The notes beneath the pieces were generated by a model. The model did not search any database and was not told where the DNA came from. It saw only the letters and a program-made list of their open reading frames with translations. DNA of 18,752 nt from Pseudomonadota bacterium (lineage in GTDB: Bacteria > Pseudomonadota > Alphaproteobacteria > Rhizobiales > Xanthobacteraceae): NCBI GenBank assembly GCA_021779635.1, contig JAJYAH010000041.1:1-18752 (forward strand). Direction: 5' to 3'. The stretch's first letter is position 1. Every line of letters starts with the position of its first letter. Made by a program: the position numbers and the translations under genes. Of this stretch, positions 1-7,172 are shown piece by piece.

Positions 1-3
1 GCC

Positions 4-402
4 TCAGTTGAAGGATTTCCACTTGAATGCGATGTAGACAATAATTGCGAACGCGATCAATCCCCCGATCAGGATCTTGACGGCATCGGGACCACTCGCC
101 GGAGCGATCCCGGTCGCGACAAGATAAACGCGGCCGAGGATTTCGGCACCGATGAAAAGCATGCCAAATGCAGCGCCCCATTTCTTCCTCGTGACGAGAA
201 CAGACAGACCGCCCAGGCTGTAGAAGAGGCCGGTAAGCCCCGCCGAAAATGAGGGTGCGATGCTGTGGTCGAGGATGCCCAGATAATTGCCGGCAAAGCC
301 GACGACGATCTCTCCAAGACCGGCGATAACGGCAAATACCCCGACGATGATGATCCCGACCGGCGGGCGTCGATTGGCGGATTTCATGACCAATGTTATC
401 AT
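4..402 (-). CDS. Small integral membrane protein, function unknown
   Basis: I do not recognise this 132-residue protein as a named family. It is strongly hydrophobic, with about four membrane segments: roughly residues 14-38 (GIIIVGVFAVIAG onward), 50-68, 74-97 and 106-126. The last one ends in a basic tail (KWKSFN), which suggests a cytoplasmic C-terminus. No catalytic motif or Cys pair is seen. Two ATG starts are possible, at 402 and five codons in at 387. Neither has a clear ribosome binding site; the second gives a neater N-terminus (MKSANRRPP) just before the first membrane segment. It lies divergent from the DUF72 gene with about 140 bp between them, and no partner gene is visible because the window begins at its stop codon. 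Confidence 0.7.
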   Translation of the reverse strand: MITLVMKSANRRPPVGIIIVGVFAVIAGLGEIVVGFAGNYLGILDHSIAPSFSAGLTGLFYSLGGLSVLVTRKKWGAAFGMLFIGAEILGRVYLVATGIAPASGPDAVKILIGGLIAFAIIVYIAFKWKSFN

Positions 403-542
403 CGAAGCCGCGATGGACCAGCCGACAAGGAAACCTGGCCGTCATGGACGCGGACGCACGGCTCAGCCAACTGGCCAATCCCGGTCGATTTAATTAGGCT
501 CGCTCCGACAACACATCACACTTTCGCGACGGGACCGATCAG

Positions 543-1400
543 GTGAGCAAGACCCCCAAGACAACCCCGAAGACAGCTTCAAAGACGGCGCCAGAGACAA
601 CTTCGAAGTCCGGCAAGATCTACATCGGCATCGGTGGCTGGACCTTCGCGCCGTGGCGCGGGGTGTTTTATCCGGAGAAGCTGACGCAGGCGAAGGAACT
701 GGAATACGCGGCTTCGAAGCTGACCTCGATCGAGATCAACGGCACCTATTACGGCTCGCAAAAGCCGGAGAGTTTTCGCAAATGGGCGCGCGAGGTGCCC
801 GACGGTTTCGTGTTCTCGCTGAAGGGGCCGCGCTTTGCCACCAATCGCCGGGTGCTGGCCGAAGCCGGCGACTCCGTCAAAAGGTTCTACGATTCCGGCG
901 TGCTGGAACTCGGCGACCGGCTTGGTCCGGTGCTGTGGCAGTTCGCACCGACCAAGAAATTCGACGAAGCCGATTTCGGCAAGTTTCTCGAGCTGCTACC
1001 GCGCCAGCTGGAGGGACGCGCGCTGCGCCATGTGGTCGAGGTGCGCCATGACAGTTTTTGCGTGCCCGGTTTCATCGCGCTGTTGCGCCAGTTCGCAACG
1101 CCGGTGGTGTTCGCCGAACACGCCACCTACCCTGCGATCGCGGACGTGACCGCCAATTTCGTGTACGCGCGGCTGCAAAAGGGCAATGACGAGATCAAGA
1201 CCTGCTATCCCCCGAAGCAACTCGATGCCTGGGCCAGGCGGCTGCAATCATGGGCCGGCGGCGGCGAGCCCGACGATTTGCCGCGGGTCGATCCGGCGAG
1301 GCCGAAACAAGCGCCGCGCGACGTCTTTGCCTATGTGATTCATGAGGGCAAGGTCCGCGCGCCCGCCGGCGCCATGGAATTGATCGAACGGGTGAAATAA
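543..1400 (+). CDS. DUF72 domain-containing protein (YecE-like TIM barrel)
   Basis: This is a 285-residue cytoplasmic protein of the DUF72/YecE family, a TIM-barrel fold whose reaction is not established. Family hallmarks are visible. IGIGGWTFAPWRGVFYP lies near residues 29-45, followed by an E-I-N-x-T-Y-Y motif and SFRKWAREVPDGFVFSLKGPR. The downstream WQFAPT and EVRHDSF segments are also typical. The start is GTG at 543, with a GGGA stretch about nine bases upstream. The first 25 residues are a Lys/Thr/Ser/Pro-rich tail built from repeated K-T-x units, which is not part of the barrel and is probably disordered. The DUF488 gene follows after 13 bp, so the two are probably co-transcribed, a pairing also met in other bacteria. 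The family call is firm; the activity is unknown. Confidence 0.92.
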   Translation: MSKTPKTTPKTASKTAPETTSKSGKIYIGIGGWTFAPWRGVFYPEKLTQAKELEYAASKLTSIEINGTYYGSQKPESFRKWAREVPDGFVFSLKGPRFATNRRVLAEAGDSVKRFYDSGVLELGDRLGPVLWQFAPTKKFDEADFGKFLELLPRQLEGRALRHVVEVRHDSFCVPGFIALLRQFATPVVFAEHATYPAIADVTANFVYARLQKGNDEIKTCYPPKQLDAWARRLQSWAGGGEPDDLPRVDPARPKQAPRDVFAYVIHEGKVRAPAGAMELIERVK

Positions 1401-1413
1401 CCAGGAGCGTCCC

Positions 1414-1875
1414 GTGGCCAAAGCCAAGAAGCTCTTCACCATCGGCTATGAGCAGACGCCGGCCAAGTCGGTGCTCGACGAACTCGAGCGCGCCGGCGTG
1501 AAGCTGCTGGTGGACGTGCGCGCAGTTGCCTCCTCCCGCCGCCCGGGTTTTTCCAAGAACCAGCTTGCGGCCGGGTTAGACGAACGCGGCATTTCTTACG
1601 TCCATTTACGCGGACTGGGCACGCCGAAGGACGGCCGCATCGCCGCGCGCAGCGGCAAATTCGACGCGCTGCACAAGATTTACGCCAGGCATCTGAAGAC
1701 GCCGCAGGCCAGAGAGGAACTCGACGAGCTTTCGTCGCTGGTCAGAAAATCCGGGCCGGTCTGCCTGCTCTGCTACGAGCGCGACCACCAGCACTGCCAC
1801 CGGCAATGGATCGCCGAGATCATCGAGGATCGCGACAGCGTCAAGATCGAGAATCTCGCCGCGCCGCAGCTGTGA
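1414..1875 (+). CDS. DUF488 domain-containing protein
   Basis: This is a 153-residue soluble protein of the DUF488 family. The N-terminal LFTIGYEQ and LLVDVRAVASSRRPGFSK segments (residues 7-14 and 31-48) are the usual family signature. The C-terminal part carries a Cys/His cluster at C117, C120, H125, H127, C128 and H129 (VCLLCYERDHQHCHR), which looks able to bind a metal or act as a redox site. The start is GTG at 1414, set by a clear AGGAG six bases upstream (1403-1407) within the 13-bp gap after the DUF72 gene, so translation is probably linked to it. The biochemical role is not known. The conserved cluster makes a purely structural role unlikely, but that is inference. Confidence 0.92.
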   Translation: MAKAKKLFTIGYEQTPAKSVLDELERAGVKLLVDVRAVASSRRPGFSKNQLAAGLDERGISYVHLRGLGTPKDGRIAARSGKFDALHKIYARHLKTPQAREELDELSSLVRKSGPVCLLCYERDHQHCHRQWIAEIIEDRDSVKIENLAAPQL

Positions 1876-2183
1876 GATCGGGATTGCGAGCTGATGACGG
1901 CGATTGAACTCTGGAATATGATGAAATCAGATTGATCCGTGAAGGCAACGGAAGCGCGCTCCCTCTCCCACCCAACTCGGGTTTACCCGAGTTGGGCATC
2001 ATGAATTGACGAAGTCGGATATATCCGGCTTCGATCGGGAGAGGCGACCTCTCATATTCCAATGCCCCTCACCCGATTTGCACTGGACGATGCTTTGCAT
2101 CGCCAGGAGCAAATCGACCTCTCCCCGGCGGGGAGAGGTGAAGTGAGCCGCTGGCAGAACCCGGTCCAATCAAGGCCCTCCCG
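1876..2183. repeat. Repeat-filled intergenic region with four palindromes
   Basis: No credible gene lies in this 308-base gap between the DUF488 stop and the cyclase stop. It holds a run of inverted repeats. At 1971-1996 CCCAACTCGGGT and ACCCGAGTTGGG flank a TT loop with no mismatch. At 2011-2032 there is a 22-base near-palindrome (GAAGTCGGATA/TATCCGGCTTC). At 2074-2116 CGATTTGC pairs with GCAAATCG around an inner CGATGC-TTT-GCATCG hairpin. At 2117-2139 ACCTCTCCCC and GGGGAGAGGT flank a GGC loop. The style matches dispersed Rhizobiales intergenic repeats. Because both flanking genes converge here, the hairpins could also end transcription from either side, but none has a T-tract. Confidence 0.8.
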
Positions 2184-3524
2184 CTAACCCAATCGCCACA
2201 CCGTCATCGGCTGGTCATAACCCCTGACGGCGACTTCGCCGAGCGACACCGCGTCGCCGCCGGCTTCACCCAGCGCATCGCGAACGGCGCTCGAGATCAG
2301 GAGCTGCGAACCGAAATCCTTGTTGAGCGCCTCCAGCCGCGACGCAAAATTCACGGTGTCGCCGATCACGGTATATTCCTTGCGCCTGGGCGAGCCAATA
2401 TTGCCCGCCACCACTTCGCCGAAGTGGATGCCAATGCCAATCCGCAGCGGCCAGTGAGACGCGCTGTTGATGCGCTCCATCGCGGCGAGCATTTCGCGCG
2501 CCGCGCCGACCGCGTGATGAGCGGCGTCAACCACCTCGAACGGCGCGCCGAACAGCGCAAGGAATCCATCGCCGAGGAACTTGTTCACGATGCCGCCATG
2601 GCGATCCAGAATCTCCACCAACACCGCGAACGCGCCGTCGAGCCGGTCGACGACCTGCTGCGGCGAGCGCGAACGCGCCTCCGCCGTGAAGCTGCGAAAA
2701 TCGACGAACATCACCGCAACGCGGCGGATATCGCTATCGGTGCTGGCGCCTTCGACCAGAAGCCGCTCCGCCACCTGCGGCGAAACGTGCTGGCCGAACA
2801 GGCTGGTGACGCGATCGCGCGCGGACGTGGCCGCGATGCTCGCCGCGAATTGACGGCGCAGTTGAACGCCGACCGCCCCCGCGAGAACCCCGGAGATCAG
2901 GATGATCATGCTGCGCGCGGCGTGATACCAGATATCGGGCGCCGGATCGGACGTCGCGACCGGATGGTAAAACATCGCCATGCAAAGCAGCTCGGCCGCC
3001 GCAACGAATCCAGTGAAGGTCGATAGCCAGAAATCGAGCCGCAGCGTCGAAAGGATGATGAAGATGAAATAGGCAAACGGCATCACGAACCCCAGCGCCT
3101 TAACCGGCCCCATGTTTCTGATGTGCACCGCCAGCGCGAAGGTCGGCAGCGAGGTTTCGATCAACGCTCCAACGTATCGCCGCAGCACCGGCAGGTCGCG
3201 ATCGAGCCTCAGATACCGGTTGATAGTCGCATGGATCCAGAGTTCGAACAGGATGAACGGGATCAGGATGATCGTGAGATATGCCGGGCGGAACCGGCCC
3301 CGCCAGATGCCATCGAGTCCCTCGGGGTCAATCAGATCGACCGCCCAGAGCACGATGAGGAGGCCCAGTGCGGTGGCGATCAGCGACTTGATCCGCACCA
3401 GTTCGGTGCGCAGCACTTCCCGCGTCAATGCATGATCGAAATCGACCGACACCGCGGGCCGATCCACGCCGTCCCCACGCCACCATCGCTCCAGCATCGT
3501 GTTTGCTCGCGTATGATCCGCCAC
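2184..3524 (-). CDS. Membrane-anchored class III adenylate/guanylate cyclase
   Basis: The protein is 446 residues. The first 40 are soluble, then six membrane segments follow (about 45-63, 82-102, 117-136, 143-161, 166-185 and 204-221), and a class III cyclase domain spans about 265-420 in the cytoplasm. Canonical catalytic residues are all visible: metal-binding D275 (MFVDFRSFT) and D319 (KFLGDG), purine-selecting K315 and D389 (VIGDT), and transition-state N392 and R396 (NFASR). The Lys/Asp pair favours ATP and therefore cAMP. The six-helix part probably senses a membrane or small-molecule signal, but its ligand cannot be read. The start is GTG at 3524; an in-frame ATG at 3497 is an alternative, and neither has a strong ribosome binding site. 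It is preceded by a DUF2000 gene on the same strand, 77 bp away. Confidence 0.93.
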   Translation of the reverse strand: MADHTRANTMLERWWRGDGVDRPAVSVDFDHALTREVLRTELVRIKSLIATALGLLIVLWAVDLIDPEGLDGIWRGRFRPAYLTIILIPFILFELWIHATINRYLRLDRDLPVLRRYVGALIETSLPTFALAVHIRNMGPVKALGFVMPFAYFIFIILSTLRLDFWLSTFTGFVAAAELLCMAMFYHPVATSDPAPDIWYHAARSMIILISGVLAGAVGVQLRRQFAASIAATSARDRVTSLFGQHVSPQVAERLLVEGASTDSDIRRVAVMFVDFRSFTAEARSRSPQQVVDRLDGAFAVLVEILDRHGGIVNKFLGDGFLALFGAPFEVVDAAHHAVGAAREMLAAMERINSASHWPLRIGIGIHFGEVVAGNIGSPRRKEYTVIGDTVNFASRLEALNKDFGSQLLISSAVRDALGEAGGDAVSLGEVAVRGYDQPMTVWRLG

Positions 3525-3601
3525 AATGTAAGCGGTCCGGCGAAAAGATCATGCACGCTTTCAGGAGTCCAGAGCACGCCATCGTCCGCAGCGGCGCGGC
3601 G

Positions 3602-4012
3602 CTAGCTGTGAAACTTCAACCCGTCGACGATCTTGTCGATCACCTTGCGCTCGGCGCGCACGGCGAGCCCGACCAGATTGAGTTCGGCGCGGATCACGGC
3701 CTTCACCGCGTCGCGGTTGGCCGCATCATGCGTGGTCCTGAACATGTCCTCGGTATAGACGGCAGGCTTCACGCCCCTCGCCAGCGCCCGATCCAGCGCG
3801 CGCGTCAGCGCCGGCCGGTCGGCGCCATAGATCAGGATCGGCTGGCCGATCAGCGACAAATAACGGGTACCGGAGCCGTCTTCGTAGGCTTCGCCGATAC
3901 ATTCGGGAAACGCGGCTGCGATGCCTGAGGTCAGGAACGACGCCACGTTCAGCTTTTGCCAGACCTCAAGCTCGGTCCGGATCACGACCGCGATCTTGGT
4001 GTCGAATTGCAT
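3602..4012 (-). CDS. DUF2000 family protein
   Basis: This 136-residue soluble protein matches the DUF2000 family, whose fold is related to the peptidyl-tRNA hydrolase 2 group; no reaction is established for it. The characteristic N-terminus FDTKIAVVIRTELEVWQKLN is followed by ASFLTSGI and by YLSLIGQPILIYGA near residues 50-64. The C-terminal half (about 65-136) is a run of charged helices. The ATG at 4012 is supported by GGAG six bases upstream. It lies between the DUF4189 gene (46 bp away) and the cyclase gene on the same strand. A joint transcript is possible, but nothing links their functions. Confidence 0.85.
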   Translation of the reverse strand: MQFDTKIAVVIRTELEVWQKLNVASFLTSGIAAAFPECIGEAYEDGSGTRYLSLIGQPILIYGADRPALTRALDRALARGVKPAVYTEDMFRTTHDAANRDAVKAVIRAELNLVGLAVRAERKVIDKIVDGLKFHS

Positions 4013-4058
4013 GGAAGCTCCGGTGTCATCCCGGGGGCGCGCTGGAATGAATTCTAAG

Positions 4059-4454
4059 CTAACCCCTGGCGTCGCAGGCCCAGGCGCGGATCACGCATGT
4101 CTTGCCGCCGAATTCGTAGCACTTGCGGGTGGCTTCGTTGAGCGAGCTCGAAATCCGCGAGTTGACGGCATAGCCGTGCGCACCGCAGGGGTTGGTCATG
4201 TCGATCGAAAACGCGGCACAGGCCCGCTTCATGGTCACCGTCGTGGTGCACTCGCCCTTGCATTGCTTGCGCGCCGCGGCCACCGCGCCGGCCTCGCCGG
4301 CATAATCATAGGCCTGGCCGTAAGCGCCGCATTTGCCGATCGCGAACGCGCCCGCCGCCCACGATTCAGTGATGAAGCGCGAGGCGCCGAGCACCATGGT
4401 CAACGCAAGAATGAACAGCGCGCGGCGTTGCGCAACGGCAGTCGAAACGATCAA
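4059..4454 (-). CDS. Secreted Cys-rich DUF4189 protein
   Basis: This 131-residue precursor has a Sec-type signal peptide: basic RR at residues 10-11, a hydrophobic core ALFILALTMVLGA, and a likely cleavage after SWA near residue 34. The mature part (AGAFAIGKCGAYGQAYDY onward) carries eight Cys residues and the alternating short motifs typical of DUF4189, so a disulfide-bonded periplasmic protein is likely. The role of the family is not known. The start appears to be TTG at 4454, since a strong GGAGGGG lies a few bases upstream. A later ATG at 4397 would destroy the signal peptide. It is the gene after the MoeA/MocA fusion on the same strand, 86 bp away, and is unlikely to belong to that pathway. 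Confidence 0.85.
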   Translation of the reverse strand: MIVSTAVAQRRALFILALTMVLGASRFITESWAAGAFAIGKCGAYGQAYDYAGEAGAVAAARKQCKGECTTTVTMKRACAAFSIDMTNPCGAHGYAVNSRISSSLNEATRKCYEFGGKTCVIRAWACDARG

Positions 4455-4457
4455 AAT

Positions 4458-4466
4458 CCCCTCCCC
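4458..4466 (-). promoter_or_regulatory. Ribosome binding site deciding a TTG start (DUF4189)
   Basis: On the minus strand GGGGGAGGGG lies a few bases ahead of TTG at 4454. This supports the rare start codon over the internal ATG at 4397, and the N-terminus it gives is a complete signal peptide. Confidence 0.55.
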
Positions 4467-4501
4467 CGAGGCCGGTCCGCCGCAAATCTACGGGAGAGGA
4501 C

Positions 4502-4531
4502 GTTTCAACTTGGTGAACGACAGGTTGAAAC
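4502..4531 (-). terminator. Possible weak terminator hairpin after the MoeA/MocA fusion gene
   Basis: GTTTCAAC (4502-4509) and GTTGAAAC (4524-4531) form an inverted repeat about 10 bp past the stop of the fusion gene at 4541. The loop is 14 bases and there is no T-tract, so intrinsic termination is uncertain; it may simply be an mRNA 3' hairpin. Confidence 0.35.
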
Positions 4532-4540
4532 GGGGCCAGT

Positions 4541-6145
4541 TCAGCCGCGCCGTGCGTCCTCGAGCGCCTGGGGTGTATCGATATCGAGAAATGCGCCATG
4601 GCCCTCGACCGGGACTTCCGCCACCGTCTCGCTGTGCCTGGTGATCAGGTGGCGGGCGCCGATATCGCCGTCGAGCGTCATCAACTCCTTGAAAAACCGC
4701 CGCGACCACAGCACCGGATTACCGCGCCGGCCATCGCTGACGGGCACTGCGATCAAACTGCCGCTGTCGGGCGCAAACGCCTCGATCAGCCGGTCGATCA
4801 AATGCGCTGATATGAGCGGCATATCGCCAAGACATACCACCGCGCCGTCGGCATCGTCGGGTACCGCCGCAATGCCCGCCTTGACGGAGCTGGCCAGTCC
4901 GGCGGCAAAATCCGGATTGTGCACGAACTTCACCTTGAGCCCGCGCAGCGATTTCTCGACCTCCGCGGCCTGGTGCCCGGTGACCACGATCACCCCCCGG
5001 GCTTTCGACGCCAGCGCCTGTTCGGTCACGATCCGCACCAGCGTCTTGCCGCGGAATTCGGCCAGAAGCTTGTTGGGGCCGCCCATCCGGGTCGAGCGCC
5101 CGGCGGCGAGAATGATGGCGGCAACGTTGCGGTTACCGTCGGCGCCGAGACTGGCGCGCGGCTGCGGCCGTGTCACGATCTCCATCAGCAAGCCGCCGAC
5201 GCCCATGCCGGTGAGTTCGGCGCGGGTGACCTTGAGACCTGCCAAAAGGCGCATCAACACCCAGTCGAAGCCGTTCTCGACCGGCGAGCGTGCGCAGCCC
5301 GGCGCGCCCAGCACCGGCACGCCGCCGGCATTGCCGATCAGCAGCAGGTTTCCGGGATCGACCGGCATGCCGAAATGCTCGATGGCGCCGCCGATGCCCG
5401 AGATCGCCGCCGGAATCACGTCGCGCCGATCGGCGATCGCGGACGCGCCGAACACGATCACAAGCTCCGCGCCGAGCCCGAGCAGTTCCTTGATCGCGGC
5501 CGCCAGCGCCGTCTCGTCATGCGGCACGCGGCGCTCGGCGATGATGGCGGCGCCGGCAGGCGCCAGCCTCTCCGCCGTCACCCGCAAGGTCTTTTCCACC
5601 ACCTTCAGCGCCAGCCCCGGCAGCAATGTCGAGACGATGCCGACGCGTTTGATGGTGTAGGGCGCGATCCGCAACGCGCCCCCGCTCGCCGCAGCCACCG
5701 CCGCGTCGCGCAGTTTCGCCTCGACCCCGAATGGAATGAGCTTGACGGTCGCGACCATCTCGCCTTCGACCACCGGCTTGTAGGCGGCGAGCGTTGCGAA
5801 GGTGATGGCTTCATCGACGCCGTTGATGCGATCAACCGCCGCGCGGTCCACCACCAGCACGCCGGCCCTGGCCGCGAACAGATTGGCGCGGCCGGTAAAT
5901 GCGCGCTCGACATTGACGCCGTCGCCGGCGACCGCCTGCGCGATGCTGGCCGCCGCCACATCTTCCGAGACGTCGCCGTCTTCAAGCCGGACCACGACGA
6001 TCTCCTTGACGCCGGCGTGGCACAACGCCTCCACCTCGGCGGGTCCGATCGTGGTGCCCTTCTTCAGCACCAGCGATCCCTGACGCAGGGTGTGAACGGT
6101 GACGCCGCCGATCGCGTCCGCCGGGCTGGCGGGGCCGAATTTCAT
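4541..6145 (-). CDS. Molybdopterin-binding (MoeA-like) / MocA-like nucleotidyltransferase fusion
   Basis: This is a 534-residue two-domain cofactor enzyme. Residues 1 to about 335 resemble molybdopterin-binding domains of the MoeA/CinA type, with VGIVSTLLPG near 168-177 and ELVIVFGASAIADRRD near 227-242. Residues 341-534 are a MobA/MocA-type nucleotidyltransferase: LAAGRSTRMGG at 346-356 with K359, then VTGH (388-391), CLGDMP (438-443) and RGNPVLW (474-480). In known systems MocA adds CMP to molybdenum cofactor to give MCD, the form used by CO dehydrogenase and related hydroxylases. CTP preference here is inferred from the cox context. The ATG at 6145 overlaps the stop of the XdhC C-terminal-domain gene (6142), so the two are translationally coupled. 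It is the last gene of the cox-type operon. Confidence 0.9.
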   Translation of the reverse strand: MKFGPASPADAIGGVTVHTLRQGSLVLKKGTTIGPAEVEALCHAGVKEIVVVRLEDGDVSEDVAAASIAQAVAGDGVNVERAFTGRANLFAARAGVLVVDRAAVDRINGVDEAITFATLAAYKPVVEGEMVATVKLIPFGVEAKLRDAAVAAASGGALRIAPYTIKRVGIVSTLLPGLALKVVEKTLRVTAERLAPAGAAIIAERRVPHDETALAAAIKELLGLGAELVIVFGASAIADRRDVIPAAISGIGGAIEHFGMPVDPGNLLLIGNAGGVPVLGAPGCARSPVENGFDWVLMRLLAGLKVTRAELTGMGVGGLLMEIVTRPQPRASLGADGNRNVAAIILAAGRSTRMGGPNKLLAEFRGKTLVRIVTEQALASKARGVIVVTGHQAAEVEKSLRGLKVKFVHNPDFAAGLASSVKAGIAAVPDDADGAVVCLGDMPLISAHLIDRLIEAFAPDSGSLIAVPVSDGRRGNPVLWSRRFFKELMTLDGDIGARHLITRHSETVAEVPVEGHGAFLDIDTPQALEDARRG

Positions 6146-6834
6146 GCGGCGTTCTCTTTTGGCAACCGCAGCTGCGCGGTGATCTCGGCCATGATGGCGA
6201 CGGCGATCTCGGACGGCGAGACCGCGCCGATCGGCAGGCCGATCGGGGCATGAATACGGGCGATATCGGCATCGCTGGCGCCCTGTGCCTTGAGGCGTTC
6301 GCCGCGCTTGGCGTGGGTCTTTCGCGAACCCAGCGCGCCGATATAGAAGCAGTCGCGCTCGAAGGCGTGCAGCAATGCCGGATCGTCGATCTTGGGATCA
6401 TGGGTCACCGCGACGAACGCGGTGTAATGATCGACATGGAGCGGCGGCAGCGCCACGTCGGGCCATTCCGCGATCAGCGGCACGTCGGGAAACCGCTCGG
6501 GGCTTGCGAATGCGGTGCGCGGATCCACCACTGTCACGTCGTAGTCCAGCGACCGCGCCAACGGCGCCAGCGCCTGGCTGATATGAACCGCACCGACGAT
6601 GACGAGGCGCGCGGTCGGCGCATAGACGTTGAGAAACAGTTTCTTGCCACCGGCCTCGACCATGCCGCTCTTGCCCATGCGCAACTGCCGGGCGAGTTCG
6701 GCGCGCAGCGGATCGGCAGCGATGTCGGCGGCCTTGACCAGCCGCTGCTCGCCAGTAGCGGTATCGGTGACGACAATCACCGGCCGCCGCGCGGCGCGCT
6801 CGACATTGACCGCTGCCAGCGTCTCAAGCTTCAC
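6142..6834 (-). CDS. XdhC C-terminal (Rossmann) domain protein, cox cluster
   Basis: This is a 230-residue protein carrying the XdhC C-terminal Rossmann domain. Visible motifs are LVIVGAVHISQALAPLA (usually IxGxGHxxxAL in the family), VTVVDPR, VAVTHDPKIDDPALL and YIGALGSRKTHAKR. XdhC-type proteins bind molybdenum cofactor and help insert it into molybdenum hydroxylases. The start is GTG at 6834, overlapping the TGA of the upstream gene as GTGA. An extension further upstream is only an open frame inside that gene. Together with the 109-residue protein encoded just upstream it makes one complete XdhC split over two coupled genes. Residue H in the family GxGH motif is kept, while the second Gly is replaced by Ala. 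Confidence 0.9.
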   Translation of the reverse strand: MKLETLAAVNVERAARRPVIVVTDTATGEQRLVKAADIAADPLRAELARQLRMGKSGMVEAGGKKLFLNVYAPTARLVIVGAVHISQALAPLARSLDYDVTVVDPRTAFASPERFPDVPLIAEWPDVALPPLHVDHYTAFVAVTHDPKIDDPALLHAFERDCFYIGALGSRKTHAKRGERLKAQGASDADIARIHAPIGLPIGAVSPSEIAVAIMAEITAQLRLPKENAA

Positions 6835-7160
6835 GACTGGCCGACTTTCTCGACGAACACCCGGATGGTGCCGCCGCAGGACAGCCCGACATTCCACGCG
6901 GTCTCGTCGGCGACGCCGAATTCGAGCATTTTCGGCTGGCCGCTGGCGATCACATCGAGCGCCTCGGTGACCACTGCCCCCTCGACGCAGCCTCCGGACA
7001 CCGAACCCAGGAAGGTGCCGTCGTCGTTGATCACGAGGCTTGAGCCTGCGGGCCGCGGCGCCGAGCCCCAGGTTTCAACCACGGTGGCAAGCGCTACGCC
7101 GTGACCGGCCTTCTGCCAGTCCTCAGCCGCCTTGAGGATGTCTTGGTCGCGATTGAGCAT
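6831..7160 (-). CDS. XdhC/CoxI N-terminal domain protein (XdhC family)
   Basis: This is a 109-residue protein with only the XdhC_CoxI N-terminal domain. It shows VALATVVETWGSAPRPAGSS, then GTFLGSVSGGCVEGAV with its conserved Cys, and a late GLSCGGTIRVFVE with a second conserved Cys. These two Cys segments are the hallmark of XdhC/CoxF maturation proteins, which handle sulfurated molybdenum cofactor. I take ATG at 7160 as the start because AAAGAGG (7166-7172) lies six bases upstream. A TTG five codons earlier (7175) would overlap the coxE-like stop and is less likely. The gene sits between coxE and the second XdhC half, with an 11-bp gap on one side and a 4-base overlap on the other. Confidence 0.9.
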   Translation of the reverse strand: MLNRDQDILKAAEDWQKAGHGVALATVVETWGSAPRPAGSSLVINDDGTFLGSVSGGCVEGAVVTEALDVIASGQPKMLEFGVADETAWNVGLSCGGTIRVFVEKVGQS

Positions 7161-7165
7161 GGGAG

Positions 7166-7172
7166 CCTCTTT
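7166..7172 (-). promoter_or_regulatory. Ribosome binding site deciding the XdhC N-terminal start
   Basis: AAAGAGG on the minus strand precedes ATG 7160 by six bases and overlaps the end of the coxE-like frame. It favours this ATG over the TTG at 7175. Confidence 0.55.

Noticed and set aside
1971..2139. CRISPR array in the repeat-rich gap
   Set aside because: The units differ from each other, are palindromes and are not regularly spaced.
3921..6253. Very long plus-strand open frames (3921-5660 and 4919-6253)
   Set aside because: They lie opposite the MoeA/MocA fusion, DUF4189 and DUF2000 genes. The translations are rich in Arg, Ala, Pro and Ser without any family motif, while the minus strand gives clear domains. 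High GC keeps antisense frames open.
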